Below, one piece after another: positions 53,611-61,836 of a DNA stretch of 64,000 bases. Source of the DNA: Izhakiella capsodis (GTDB lineage Bacteria > Pseudomonadota > Gammaproteobacteria > Enterobacterales > Enterobacteriaceae); the NCBI RefSeq assembly GCF_900115045.1, contig NZ_FOVC01000005.1, positions 62,001 to 126,000 on the forward strand, written 5' to 3'. The notes under the pieces were generated by a model. It saw only the letters and a list, made by a program, of their open reading frames with translations. It did no database searches and had not been told where the DNA came from. Numbering within the stretch: the first letter of the stretch is position 1; each line of letters opens with the position of its first letter. Position numbers and translations under genes: made by a program.

Positions 53611-54261
53611 TTAGTCGTTATCCGGCTGCGCAGAGTTCACGGAAGACAGATAGTTGAGCAGGGCAATATCATTATCAACACCCAGTTTCATCATCGCTGA
53701 TTTTTTCTGGCTACTGATCGTTTTAACGCTGCGATTCAGCTTCTTCGCGATTTCTGTTACCAGAAAACCTTCCGCGAACAGACGTAAGACTTCGCTCTCT
53801 TTGGGCGATAAGCGTTTGTCGCCATTGCCACCGACGCTGATTTTTTCCAGCAGCTTGGCGACGCTGTCAGGTGTGTATTTTTTACCTTTTTGCAGCGCTG
53901 CCAGTGCTTTTGGCAGGTCGGCCGGTGCGCCCTGTTTTAAAACGATCCCCTCAATATCCAGGTCCAGAACCGCACTAAGTATCGCCGGGTTATTATTCAT
54001 AGTAAGAACAATGATCGACAGGCCGGGATAGTGACGCTTAATGTACTTGATCAGGGTAATCCCATCGCCATATTTATCTCCCGGCATGGAAAGATCGGTG
54101 ATAAGCACGTGAGCATCAAGCCTGGATAAGCTATTAATCAGTGCAGTGGAGTCTTCAAACTCACCGACTACATTGACCCACTCGATTTGCTCCAGTGACT
54201 TGCGGATACCGAACAGAACAATGGGATGGTCATCGGCGATAATTACGTTCATATTATTCAT
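53611..54261 (-). CDS. rcsB: Response regulator RcsB
   Basis: RcsB is the DNA-binding response regulator of the Rcs system, controlling capsule, flagella and stress genes alone or with RcsA and other partners. The start at 54261 (MNNMNVIIADDHP) gives 216 residues, as in E. coli. The longer frame upstream runs into the rcsD end and is not conserved. D56 (LITDLSMPG) is the phosphoacceptor. The LuxR-type HTH (LSPKESEVLRLFAEGFLVTE and RSVKTISSQKKSAM) is complete. The ATG lies one base after the rcsD stop, so the two are co-transcribed. Confidence 0.98.
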   Translation of the reverse strand: MNNMNVIIADDHPIVLFGIRKSLEQIEWVNVVGEFEDSTALINSLSRLDAHVLITDLSMPGDKYGDGITLIKYIKRHYPGLSIIVLTMNNNPAILSAVLDLDIEGIVLKQGAPADLPKALAALQKGKKYTPDSVAKLLEKISVGGNGDKRLSPKESEVLRLFAEGFLVTEIAKKLNRSVKTISSQKKSAMMKLGVDNDIALLNYLSSVNSAQPDND

Positions 54262-54262
54262 A

Positions 54263-56923
54263 TTATGGATTACCCTGCTGCAGCAGTTCATTGACATACT
54301 GGTCAATTTGGCTGGTTGTATTTTCAATCTGTGGATTATTAAACACTTTGATGTACTGTTCTAAAGTTTCACAAAGCTGCCTGCCCGGCGTTAAATTTAA
54401 CATGGCAAAAACACCTTTCAGGCGGTGTGCGGTCTGAGCAAGCGAACTGTAATCTTTTTCTGCCGCCTCATTATACAATCTCTTTACATCAACGGGTACC
54501 GTGTCAACAAATAGCTGAAAATATCCGCTGGCAATCAGCGGCGATCCTTCATCCTTCTCCATTACTTGATTGGCGCAGAGCTGTTGTTCAATCAATTGCA
54601 ACAGCGCATCAAGCATTGCTCCGACAACATTGAAATTTACGCGGAACTGTCCATAACCAAGAGCAGTGAAGCCGGGTTCATCATTCGCCAGCAATAATGA
54701 CCACGGCGACAGATTCGTCAGATCATCGGTGATCAGCACGTCGTGACTTTGGCTGGACAATCGCTCATTGGGAGTCAGGCAAATAGCGCCCCAGTTTTCC
54801 AGCTGGCGAATAACAATTTTACGAATATCCTCCACGGCTATTTCTATGAGTGCGGTAATGCCAGCCAGTAATTTATCTTCCTGCTCCTGTTTTTGCTGCG
54901 GCTCCAGGGGGGCTTGAAGCAGAATGTTATAACGTGTGCCAATTTCCGGGCGGGCGTGAATGTCCAGATTACCTCCCAGTTGTTTGCACAGCTGTTTGCA
55001 GAGAAAGAATGCCATCCCTGATGCTTCACCAAAACGGTCGGCACTGGTCTCGCTAAGAAAAGGGAAGTCAGCATTGTCTGTTTCATTAATTTTCAGCCCC
55101 GAGCCCGTATCAATAATCTGGATAGCCAATAGGTCTGGACGCTCAGGAGGGGATTTGATCCCCATGCTGATTTTACCGCAGGCGGTAGTGATAATGGCGT
55201 AGTGCAACAGCGTTGCCAACACTTTGTGGATGGCCTGAGCATCAGCAAAGCGCACCTCGTCGCTGGAAAGTTGGTTATCAACAATTAGCTGTAATCCTTT
55301 GCGGCTGATTGATGGCAGCATTTCCAGCGTTAAAGCGTCAAGAAGGCGTTGCAGGTTGAATGGGGCTGCGTATGGCGCCCAATCCTGAGTTTCAAGCCGA
55401 TTAAGCAGCACTATGTCGTCAAGCAGACGACTCAGCGCCAGTGAGGACTCGATCGCTTCCGATAGCGTGTCTTCAGGATGTATGGGATCAATAGATCGCA
55501 ATTTTTCAATGATCAGTCCCAATGGTTTTTGCAAAAAGTGAACATAGTTTCGCAGCAGTTGTTGGCGGGTCTGATGATTCTTATCCAGTATGTGCTGCGC
55601 TCGTTTCAATTTCTTATTGACCAGTAGTTCACGATCCTGGTTACGCATTAAAAATAACTGTGTTTTAGGGGCAGTCAGACTGTGTGCATGACGTATTTCA
55701 TATACTTCGTTATTCACCGTGACTTGCAGTACGCCCTGGTGTTGATCCGACATGTTAATGATTTTTTGTAAATTCAGGTGCGGCAGCAGGTGTTCAGCGA
55801 TTTTGTTGCTTATGATGGTCCGGTTAGAGGAGAAGTCATAAACGAGCAGCCCCATAGGTAGGCTGCTGGCGATTTCTACATTGAGTATGCGCAGTGCATC
55901 AAGTTCGGCGCTCTGGTTTTCACTTGGACGCAGCGACTGCTTACGTAGCAAAAACAAGCCGCCAAGGGAAAGTATCAGCAGGATAAAATCCGCCACTAGC
56001 GGCCAGAACAGGTTGCGTAATGTGTCTGCGATAAGACTACTGAGTGAGACCCGATAAATCAGTTGTAACGGCGTGCTGGGGAGCGATGCGGTAATTTCAA
56101 CGTTAGGATTAGTGAACGCGATTCGGATAGTACTGGCAAACTCATCATTGCCGGCGTCACTACCCTCGTTAAGAGCTGTATCATCCTGTTTAAGCTGAAA
56201 GTTTTCCAGTGGCATATTCATTGGAATTAAGTCGTTGATAGGGAGATCAAAGGCTACCACGGTAGCAAGATGCCCAGGCTGGTTAAAGATGGTGCGCAGA
56301 GTAAAGTAATAATCGTTTTGCCATGAAAAGTGTCGCAACGGAGAAAAGCCTTCCCGTTCATCCAGCGCGGTGGCCTGCTGCTGCATTTCTGCGCGGCGAG
56401 CGTCTACCAAATTATTGATTGCACTTTCTTTATACCTTCCATCCATATCCTTTAGTGGCAAGGTAGAAATAAGGATCAGGCTGTTGTCCTGACCATTCAG
56501 ATAATACATTGACCAGATACTGTTTTTCGCTCCCCACAGTGTATCAAGGTAATTTGACATCCGTTGCGTCATATTCAACGTATTGCTGTCATGTGAGCCA
56601 AAAATCAGGGCTTCTGTTTTCCGTCTTTTTTTTTCGAGATAGTAAATGTCGGGTCTCAGACGAATTTCCTGAAGGTCATCAGAAGTAGAATTAGCTGCGC
56701 TGGCGGTCTGGTTTTCATAAATTTCCCATGTCGCAAAACGATAGGTTTCAATGCGTTTTTGTATTGCACGCGCGATATCGGTCATAGCATAGCGTGTGGT
56801 TGTTAGCCAGGTGTTGACCATGCTATTCACCATAAAGCCTGATGCCATGAGCAACAACAGAATAACCAGCACGAAAAATCGTGTCACATTGCCTGAGGTG
56901 AATGAAAACTTGTAAAACAACAT
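54263..56923 (-). CDS. rcsD: Phosphotransfer intermediate RcsD
   Basis: RcsD moves phosphate from RcsC to RcsB. The 886-residue protein (E. coli 890) has an N-terminal membrane segment (about 10-35), a periplasmic domain, and a second segment (about 300-325). A kinase-like domain lacks the catalytic histidine, reading FLQKPLG where kinases have HELRTPL. The C-terminal HPt domain has H833 in AQTAHRLKGVFAML. An ABL-like domain precedes HPt and is the RcsB contact region in E. coli. Confidence 0.96.
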   Translation of the reverse strand: MLFYKFSFTSGNVTRFFVLVILLLLMASGFMVNSMVNTWLTTTRYAMTDIARAIQKRIETYRFATWEIYENQTASAANSTSDDLQEIRLRPDIYYLEKKRRKTEALIFGSHDSNTLNMTQRMSNYLDTLWGAKNSIWSMYYLNGQDNSLILISTLPLKDMDGRYKESAINNLVDARRAEMQQQATALDEREGFSPLRHFSWQNDYYFTLRTIFNQPGHLATVVAFDLPINDLIPMNMPLENFQLKQDDTALNEGSDAGNDEFASTIRIAFTNPNVEITASLPSTPLQLIYRVSLSSLIADTLRNLFWPLVADFILLILSLGGLFLLRKQSLRPSENQSAELDALRILNVEIASSLPMGLLVYDFSSNRTIISNKIAEHLLPHLNLQKIINMSDQHQGVLQVTVNNEVYEIRHAHSLTAPKTQLFLMRNQDRELLVNKKLKRAQHILDKNHQTRQQLLRNYVHFLQKPLGLIIEKLRSIDPIHPEDTLSEAIESSLALSRLLDDIVLLNRLETQDWAPYAAPFNLQRLLDALTLEMLPSISRKGLQLIVDNQLSSDEVRFADAQAIHKVLATLLHYAIITTACGKISMGIKSPPERPDLLAIQIIDTGSGLKINETDNADFPFLSETSADRFGEASGMAFFLCKQLCKQLGGNLDIHARPEIGTRYNILLQAPLEPQQKQEQEDKLLAGITALIEIAVEDIRKIVIRQLENWGAICLTPNERLSSQSHDVLITDDLTNLSPWSLLLANDEPGFTALGYGQFRVNFNVVGAMLDALLQLIEQQLCANQVMEKDEGSPLIASGYFQLFVDTVPVDVKRLYNEAAEKDYSSLAQTAHRLKGVFAMLNLTPGRQLCETLEQYIKVFNNPQIENTTSQIDQYVNELLQQGNP

Positions 56924-57483
56924 AGTGTCTCTACAGAGGCAAATTAGTCAGTAGTGAAGCGGATATCCGCAGCCAGAATCGAGAGCAACGTGCAAGTGCC
57001 GGCAATTCTTTTATCTTAGCGAACTCTTAACCTAAGCGCCCGCAATAGAACGGTTTTTCAGAATACCTGCATATCGGTAGCTTGTCATGGGTGAATTCAT
57101 ACCCCATTGGGTTGATGTATCTGGCCAGGATTGTTTTCTTATATAGCTGGGGCTTACTTATTACGTTAATGGAAAGGTAATGGATCTACTGAATAAGTTA
57201 GATTTTAAACCGGCTCGCAAAATTGCGCTGGCAGTATGATCCATGGCTGCAATCACATTAGAAGTTAATTTATCATTTATTGCTGATGAACTATCAGGCC
57301 TGCTAAAAGGAAAGTGAAAATTGCTCTGCCTGTAAAGAGGCTGGCGTTACAGTTGTAAGAACCAGGGTTTCTATCTGAATTTTAGCAATTTTCAACTCGT
57401 TAGTAAGGGAGGAAAAATAGTCGCTCAGGAGGCCGAAGTAAATTAACCGAGATTGACGTTTTTTTACAAACTGCGCAAAGTAT
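56924..57483. other. rcsD upstream region (no gene)
   Basis: This 560-base stretch between rcsD and micF has no recognisable intact gene. It should include the rcsD promoter. A short frame starting ATGGATCTACTGAATAAG (57180) stops after 19 codons and matches nothing I know. Confidence 0.5.
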
Positions 57484-57576
57484 AAAAAAAGCCGGGTGGT
57501 TAAGGCCCGGCAATTAGAAAGGTTAAAACAACTCATTCGGGGTGAATGAAGGTAATAATTAAAAAATGATGATAGC
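57484..57576 (-). ncRNA. micF: MicF antisense small RNA
   Basis: On the minus strand this 93-base sequence begins GCTATCATCATT, the conserved MicF 5' end that pairs with ompF mRNA. It passes through TTATTACCTTCATTCA, matching the E. coli MicF core, and ends with the hairpin GCCGGG...CCCGGC and seven T residues (57484-57511 region). Length equals E. coli MicF (93 nt). It lies divergently upstream of ompC, the classic micF position. An AT-rich OmpR-controlled region separates the two. Confidence 0.9.
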
Positions 57577-57896
57577 GGATTAACTGTATTACCTAACCCG
57601 TTCGTTGTTTTGCTTTTCAGTGCGCCATATTGTCATTTTTTGTAATTTATTGACTAGTAATATCTGCAAGGTAATGTTATTTAGATGTTTTTTATTTTTC
57701 ATTGAAATGTGTTGCGCTAAAGTTCTGCTGGGTTTACATTTGGTAATAAATTTAACCCATTCTGAAACTAATTTGCAGATTTAGTAGCAATTGCGCGGTG
57801 GATTATTACTGTTCTGGCATTAACATGAATCCGCTGGTTGAATGTTGAATATTCATCTCGCAGTGGCAATTAAGGCACATAACTAGAGGGTAAAAC
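57577..57896. promoter_or_regulatory. Shared micF / ompC regulatory region
   Basis: This is the 320-base divergent region between micF and ompC. TTTACATTTGGTAATA (57733-57748) closely resembles the E. coli OmpR C-box TTTACATTTTGAAACA, and TTCTGAAACTA follows. Other AT-rich stretches suggest further OmpR or H-NS contact, but these are not individually assigned. The ompC ribosome site AGAGGG lies at 57884-57889. Confidence 0.7.
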
Positions 57897-59003
57897 ATGA
57901 AAATCCGTATTCTGTCTCTGATGGTACCTGCGCTCATGTTAGCGGCAGGCGGCGCAAACGCAGCGGAAGTTTTCAATAAAGATGGAAACAAATTAGATAT
58001 TTACGGTAAAGTTGACGGTTTACACTATTTCTCTAAAAATGATAGTTCAAACGGTGACAAATCCTATATGCGTTTCGGCCTGAAGGGTGAAACCCAGATC
58101 TCTGATCAGTTGACAGGCTATGGTCAGTGGGAATATCAGTACAATCTGAATAATTCTGAAGGCGGCGATTCTAACAGCGGCAATGCGACCCGTCTTGGTT
58201 TTGCCGGTCTGCGCTTTGGTAACGCCGGTTCATTCGACTATGGTCGTAACTATGGCATTATCTACGACGTCGCTGGCTGGACTGACGTTCTTCCTGAGTT
58301 TGGTGGCGATACTTATGGCACAGACCAGTTTATGTTCTCACGTGGTAACGGTATGGCGACATATCGTAACAACAACTTCTTCGGCTTGGTTGATGGCTTG
58401 AACTTTGCTGTTCAGTATCAGGGCAAAAACGATAGCCAGTCTGGTGAAAATGGCCGTAGCGTACTGAACTCAAACGGTGACGGTTGGGGTCTGAGCACGA
58501 CTTACGATCTCGGTGCTGGTGTTAGCCTCGGTGCTGCTATGTTCCAGTCTGATCGCACTAATGCTCAAAATGCACCGGGCGTTCTGGGCCACGGCAGTAA
58601 AGCTGAAGCCTATACCGGCGGCCTGAAATACGATGCTAACAATATTTATCTGGCAGCGCAGTACACCCGCTCCAATAAGGCGACGCGTTTTGGTGATACT
58701 GATAATACTGTTTATGGTTATGCTAACACTGCAGATAACTGGGAACTGGTTGCTCAGTATCAGTTCGACTTTGGTCTTCGCCCATCCCTGGCCTTCCTTT
58801 CTTCACGCGGTCATGACATCCAGGGCTACGGTAGCCAGAATCTGAAAAAATATGTTGATGTCGGTACTACATATTTCTTCAACAAAAACATGTCTACCTA
58901 TGTTGATTATCAAATTAACTTGCTGAAAGATAATGATTTTACCCGCGGCGCCGGTATCAATACCGACAACGTTGTTGCGTTAGGTCTGGTTTATCAGTTC
59001 TAA
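57897..59003 (+). CDS. ompC: Outer-membrane porin OmpC
   Basis: This is a trimeric general-diffusion porin. The signal peptide is residues 1-22 (MKIRILSLMVPALM, ending ANA-A), giving the mature N-terminus AEVFNKDGNKLDIYGKVDGLHYF. Porin landmarks are YMRFGLKGETQI, RLGFAGLRFG, the constriction-loop region DVLPEFGGDTYGTDQFMF, and the C-terminal phenylalanine in VALGLVYQF required for BamA recognition. Length is 368 residues (E. coli OmpC 367). OmpR control is likely. Confidence 0.95.
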   Translation: MKIRILSLMVPALMLAAGGANAAEVFNKDGNKLDIYGKVDGLHYFSKNDSSNGDKSYMRFGLKGETQISDQLTGYGQWEYQYNLNNSEGGDSNSGNATRLGFAGLRFGNAGSFDYGRNYGIIYDVAGWTDVLPEFGGDTYGTDQFMFSRGNGMATYRNNNFFGLVDGLNFAVQYQGKNDSQSGENGRSVLNSNGDGWGLSTTYDLGAGVSLGAAMFQSDRTNAQNAPGVLGHGSKAEAYTGGLKYDANNIYLAAQYTRSNKATRFGDTDNTVYGYANTADNWELVAQYQFDFGLRPSLAFLSSRGHDIQGYGSQNLKKYVDVGTTYFFNKNMSTYVDYQINLLKDNDFTRGAGINTDNVVALGLVYQF

Positions 59004-59043
59004 GATTTTATGGTGTAGCCTGTAGTACGCGGGTATTCATATC

Positions 59044-59068
59044 CAGAGAGCCTGATGCAGGCTCTCTG
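59044..59068 (+). terminator. Terminator after ompC
   Basis: CAGAGAGCCT pairs with AGGCTCTCTG around a five-base loop. A discontinuous T-rich stretch follows further on. Confidence 0.75.
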
Positions 59069-59753
59069 CTGATTATCCCTGATTTTTCCCGGTCTGTATT
59101 TTTACGATCGACACTCCACCTGGCTTACAACCTGTATCTGGCAACCTTGCTACTAATCGGCTTATACAGACTTGCCTGCGGTCGAAAAGCACTGTTATGC
59201 CTACTACTACTCCAGCTTATTTCACCAGCGCTACGCAAAAGCGCCCGGATTGAAGACTCAGATCCCGGGTTTAGACTTTGGCATCAGGCAATTATTGCCG
59301 ATTATCTGTGGTTGGATAGCGATAGCATCAGGTATCGAATTTATGCTAACGAACGCTGGCGTTTGAATAACAGTGGGCGGATAACTGAGCGCTATGTCAT
59401 CATCAACGTTGTTTATCAGCCAAGAACAGCCATTTTTCATTAGCCGCCAGAGCACTATTCCGATGAGTAGTCAGGCTTGTTCGCGCTCAATTTATAAGTA
59501 GCGATCTATCCTGCACGCCCCGCGGGTTAAGCTGATGAACGCAACAGGTGATTATAATGCAATTCGTTATAACAAGAAGGGGATTGATGCGTTGGCGTGA
59601 AGTTCGCCGTGGGTGTTGAGGCTATTCTCTGTTACTTGCATGCTGATTAATAAGATAGTTAGCTGAGTGTGCTTTATTCAACGTGAAATTTCCTATAGTG
59701 TCTTTCTTAACAAAGAGATACTTTAATTTAATCATCAGGATTAACCTGGCAGT
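59069..59753. other. ompC-apbE intergenic region
   Basis: This 685-base region has no confidently recognised gene. It contains the 98-codon frame at 59147-59443, treated separately, and should include the apbE promoter. Confidence 0.5.
59147..59443 (+). pseudogene. Unrecognised ORF, possibly a gene remnant
   Basis: This is a 98-codon frame. Its second half (DSDPGFRLWHQAIIADYLWL, then RYRIYANERWRLNNSGRITERY and VIINVVY) looks protein-like and is loosely reminiscent of NTF2/SnoaL-fold proteins, which often have Y-x-NE-x-W and R-x-x-x-IN patterns. The first half is low-complexity leucine-rich and probably out of the original frame. No ribosome site precedes it. I do not recognise the family, so it could also be non-coding. 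Confidence 0.25.
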
Positions 59754-60812
59754 ATGAAGAAGAAAGTAGCTTATTTAATCGGTTTTTGGTTGTTTTTTTC
59801 ACTTTTTGGCTGTGACGATAGTCATCAGCCACAGCAAAAAACCGGGCTGGTTTTACAAGGGAAAACTATGGGGACGGTCTGGCGGGTTAGTCTGTCGGAT
59901 GTCGATAATCAGCGTAAAGCTGCTTTACGGCAGATGATCCAGCGTCAGTTGGATGCAGATGATCAAGTGCTTTCCACCTGGAAGCCTGATTCAGTATTAT
60001 CTCGCTTCAATCAGTATCAGGGGACTTCTGAGCAGCCGGTCAGTGATGATATGGCTGATATTATGACTACTGCGTTGCGCATAGGTCGGAAAACGGCGGG
60101 AGCAATGGACATTACCGTTGGTCCGCTGGTCAATCTTTGGGGATTTGGGCCATCAAAACAGCCGCTTCATACGCCCAGTCAGACGCAGATTGATGCTGCC
60201 CGCGCCCGTACCGGTTTGCAGCATCTACAGGTTATCGAACGGGCCGATGGCGCATTCATTCAAAAGGATTTACCGGCGCTGTATGTTGACCTCTCCACCA
60301 TCGGTGAGGGTTATGCGACTGACCATCTTGCGCGACTGATGGAACAAGAGGGCATAACTAACTATTTGGTTTCAGTGGGTGGAGCGGTATTATCTCGCGG
60401 CCAGAATGCCCAGGGCCGACCCTGGCGTGTTGCGATTCAAAAGCCCACCGATCAACAAAATTCGGTCGAAGCTATTGTCGACCTACAAGGGCATGGTATC
60501 AGCACATCCGGAAGCTATCGCAACTATTATGAACTGGATGGTAAACGTATTTCGCATATTATCGATCCGGTTACCGGGCGTCCGATACAGCATCGGCTGG
60601 TATCTGCGACGGTTATTGCCACCAGTGCCACTGAAGCTGACGGCTGGGATACTGGTTTGATGGTTCTCGGCGAGCAGCGTGCGCAGGCGCTGGCGTTGCG
60701 TGAAAGGCTGGCGGTATTTCTGATAATGAAAACGGATAAGGGCTTCACCACCTGGATGTCACCACAATTTAAATCGTTTCTGCGTCAGCAGTATGATAAT
60801 GATAGAGGCTGA
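59754..60812 (+). CDS. apbE: FAD:protein FMN transferase ApbE
   Basis: ApbE is a periplasmic lipoprotein that attaches FMN from FAD to threonine residues of proteins such as NqrB/C and RnfD/G. The signal peptide ends in a lipobox LFGC, with lipidated C20. Core motifs are QGKTMGTVWRVSL, GAMDITVGPLVNLWGFGP, STIGEGYATDHLARLM, VSVGGAVLSRG, GISTSGSYRNYYELDGKR and SHIIDPVTGRP. Length is 352 residues (E. coli 351). The stop overlaps the alkB start (TGATG), so the pair is co-transcribed. Confidence 0.95.
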   Translation: MKKKVAYLIGFWLFFSLFGCDDSHQPQQKTGLVLQGKTMGTVWRVSLSDVDNQRKAALRQMIQRQLDADDQVLSTWKPDSVLSRFNQYQGTSEQPVSDDMADIMTTALRIGRKTAGAMDITVGPLVNLWGFGPSKQPLHTPSQTQIDAARARTGLQHLQVIERADGAFIQKDLPALYVDLSTIGEGYATDHLARLMEQEGITNYLVSVGGAVLSRGQNAQGRPWRVAIQKPTDQQNSVEAIVDLQGHGISTSGSYRNYYELDGKRISHIIDPVTGRPIQHRLVSATVIATSATEADGWDTGLMVLGEQRAQALALRERLAVFLIMKTDKGFTTWMSPQFKSFLRQQYDNDRG

Positions 60813-61456
60813 TGATGCTCGATTTATTTAGCGGGGAAGCACCCTGGTCAGAGACGTTAGCTGACGGCGCACAGGTACAGCGAAGACGTGCGCTGGCTGT
60901 GGCCGATGAACTTCTCGCTAATATCGACGCCATTGCGAAGCTCAATCCGTTTTATCATCGTATCACGCCTGGTGGTCATCGTATGTCGGTGGCAATGACA
61001 AACTGCGGTGATTTTGGCTGGGCAACTCATGCCAGAGGTTATCATTACAGTCGCCAGGACCAGAATAGTGCTCAGAATTGGCCAGCAATGCCAGCGCTCT
61101 TTTACTCGCTGGCGGTGGCCGCAGCGGAAGAAGCGGGCTTCACCGGCTTTAATCCGGACGCCTGTCTGATTAATCGCTATGAGCCAGGAGCCAGAATGAC
61201 GCTGCACCAGGATAAAGATGAGAAAGATCTGCGTCAGCCTGTCGTTTCGATTTCTCTTGGTTTACCTGCAATATTTCAGTTCGGCGGCTTTGAACGAGAC
61301 GCCGCAACACAGCGTATTCTACTTGAGCATGGCGACATAGTGGTCTGGGGCGGGTCGTCGCGTCTGCGTTATCATGGCGTCTTACCGCTAAAGGCGGATA
61401 TTCATCCCCAGTGCGGTGCTTTTCGCTATAACCTGACCTTTCGTCGGGCTTTTTAA
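60812..61456 (+). CDS. alkB: DNA oxidative demethylase AlkB
   Basis: AlkB is a 2-oxoglutarate/Fe(II) dioxygenase that repairs 1-methyladenine and 3-methylcytosine in DNA. Iron ligands H132, D134 and H188 and the oxoglutarate-binding R205 and R211 are all present (LHQDKDEKDL, LRYHGVLPL, FRYNLTFRRAF). Length is 214 residues counting a double Met start; the second Met (60815) gives the E. coli-like MLDLF. In E. coli ada precedes alkB. Here apbE directly precedes it and ada is absent, so Ada-controlled induction from an adjacent gene is not expected. Confidence 0.95.
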   Translation: MMLDLFSGEAPWSETLADGAQVQRRRALAVADELLANIDAIAKLNPFYHRITPGGHRMSVAMTNCGDFGWATHARGYHYSRQDQNSAQNWPAMPALFYSLAVAAAEEAGFTGFNPDACLINRYEPGARMTLHQDKDEKDLRQPVVSISLGLPAIFQFGGFERDAATQRILLEHGDIVVWGGSSRLRYHGVLPLKADIHPQCGAFRYNLTFRRAF

Positions 61457-61621
61457 CGTTCAGAAAATAGCCTCACTGAGTGGATGTAACGGCCTGGTAT
61501 CGTGCCACGGCGACAGCCGTTGAGACGTGGCTTATCTGCATAAAGCGGTGGATTGTCGGGTATTGGAACCGCAGTTAACAAGACAATGAATGGTAGTGGT
61601 TCCAACGTACTGAATTTATGC

Positions 61622-61650
61622 AAAACAACAAGCAGCCGTAAAGGCTGCTT
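61622..61650 (-). terminator. Rho-independent terminator after tRNA-Pro
   Basis: On the minus strand AAGCAGCC pairs with GGCTGCTT (61630-61637 with 61643-61650) around a five-base loop, followed by GTTGTTTT. It lies 15 bases after the tRNA 3' end. Confidence 0.85.
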
Positions 61651-61664
61651 TTAAAGGGGAAATT

Positions 61665-61741
61665 TGGTCGGCACGAGAGGATTTGAACCTCCGACCCCTG
61701 ACACCCCATGACAGTGCGCTACCAGGCTGCGCTACGTGCCG
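61665..61741 (-). tRNA. proL: tRNA-Pro (anticodon GGG)
   Basis: This is a 77-nt tRNA on the minus strand with encoded CCA. The acceptor stem CGGCACG pairs with CGTGCCG. The D-arm contains GCGCAGCCTGGTAGCGC. The anticodon stem-loop contains TGGGGTG, giving anticodon GGG. The T-arm GGTTCAAATCC is complete. It reads proline codons CCC and CCU. It lies between convergent alkB and yejM and has its own terminator. Confidence 0.95.
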
Positions 61742-61836
61742 AACGAGGAGGCCTATAGTACTGATTTCAGTTCTGATTGCAAGAGCTAACGCGTTGACTG
61801 CTCTGTATTTATACAGAATTAAGGTCACAAGTCAGA

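Noticed and set aside
57303..57536. 77-codon minus-strand frame overlapping micF
   Set aside because: It overlaps the MicF RNA and its terminator. There is no ribosome site or similarity.
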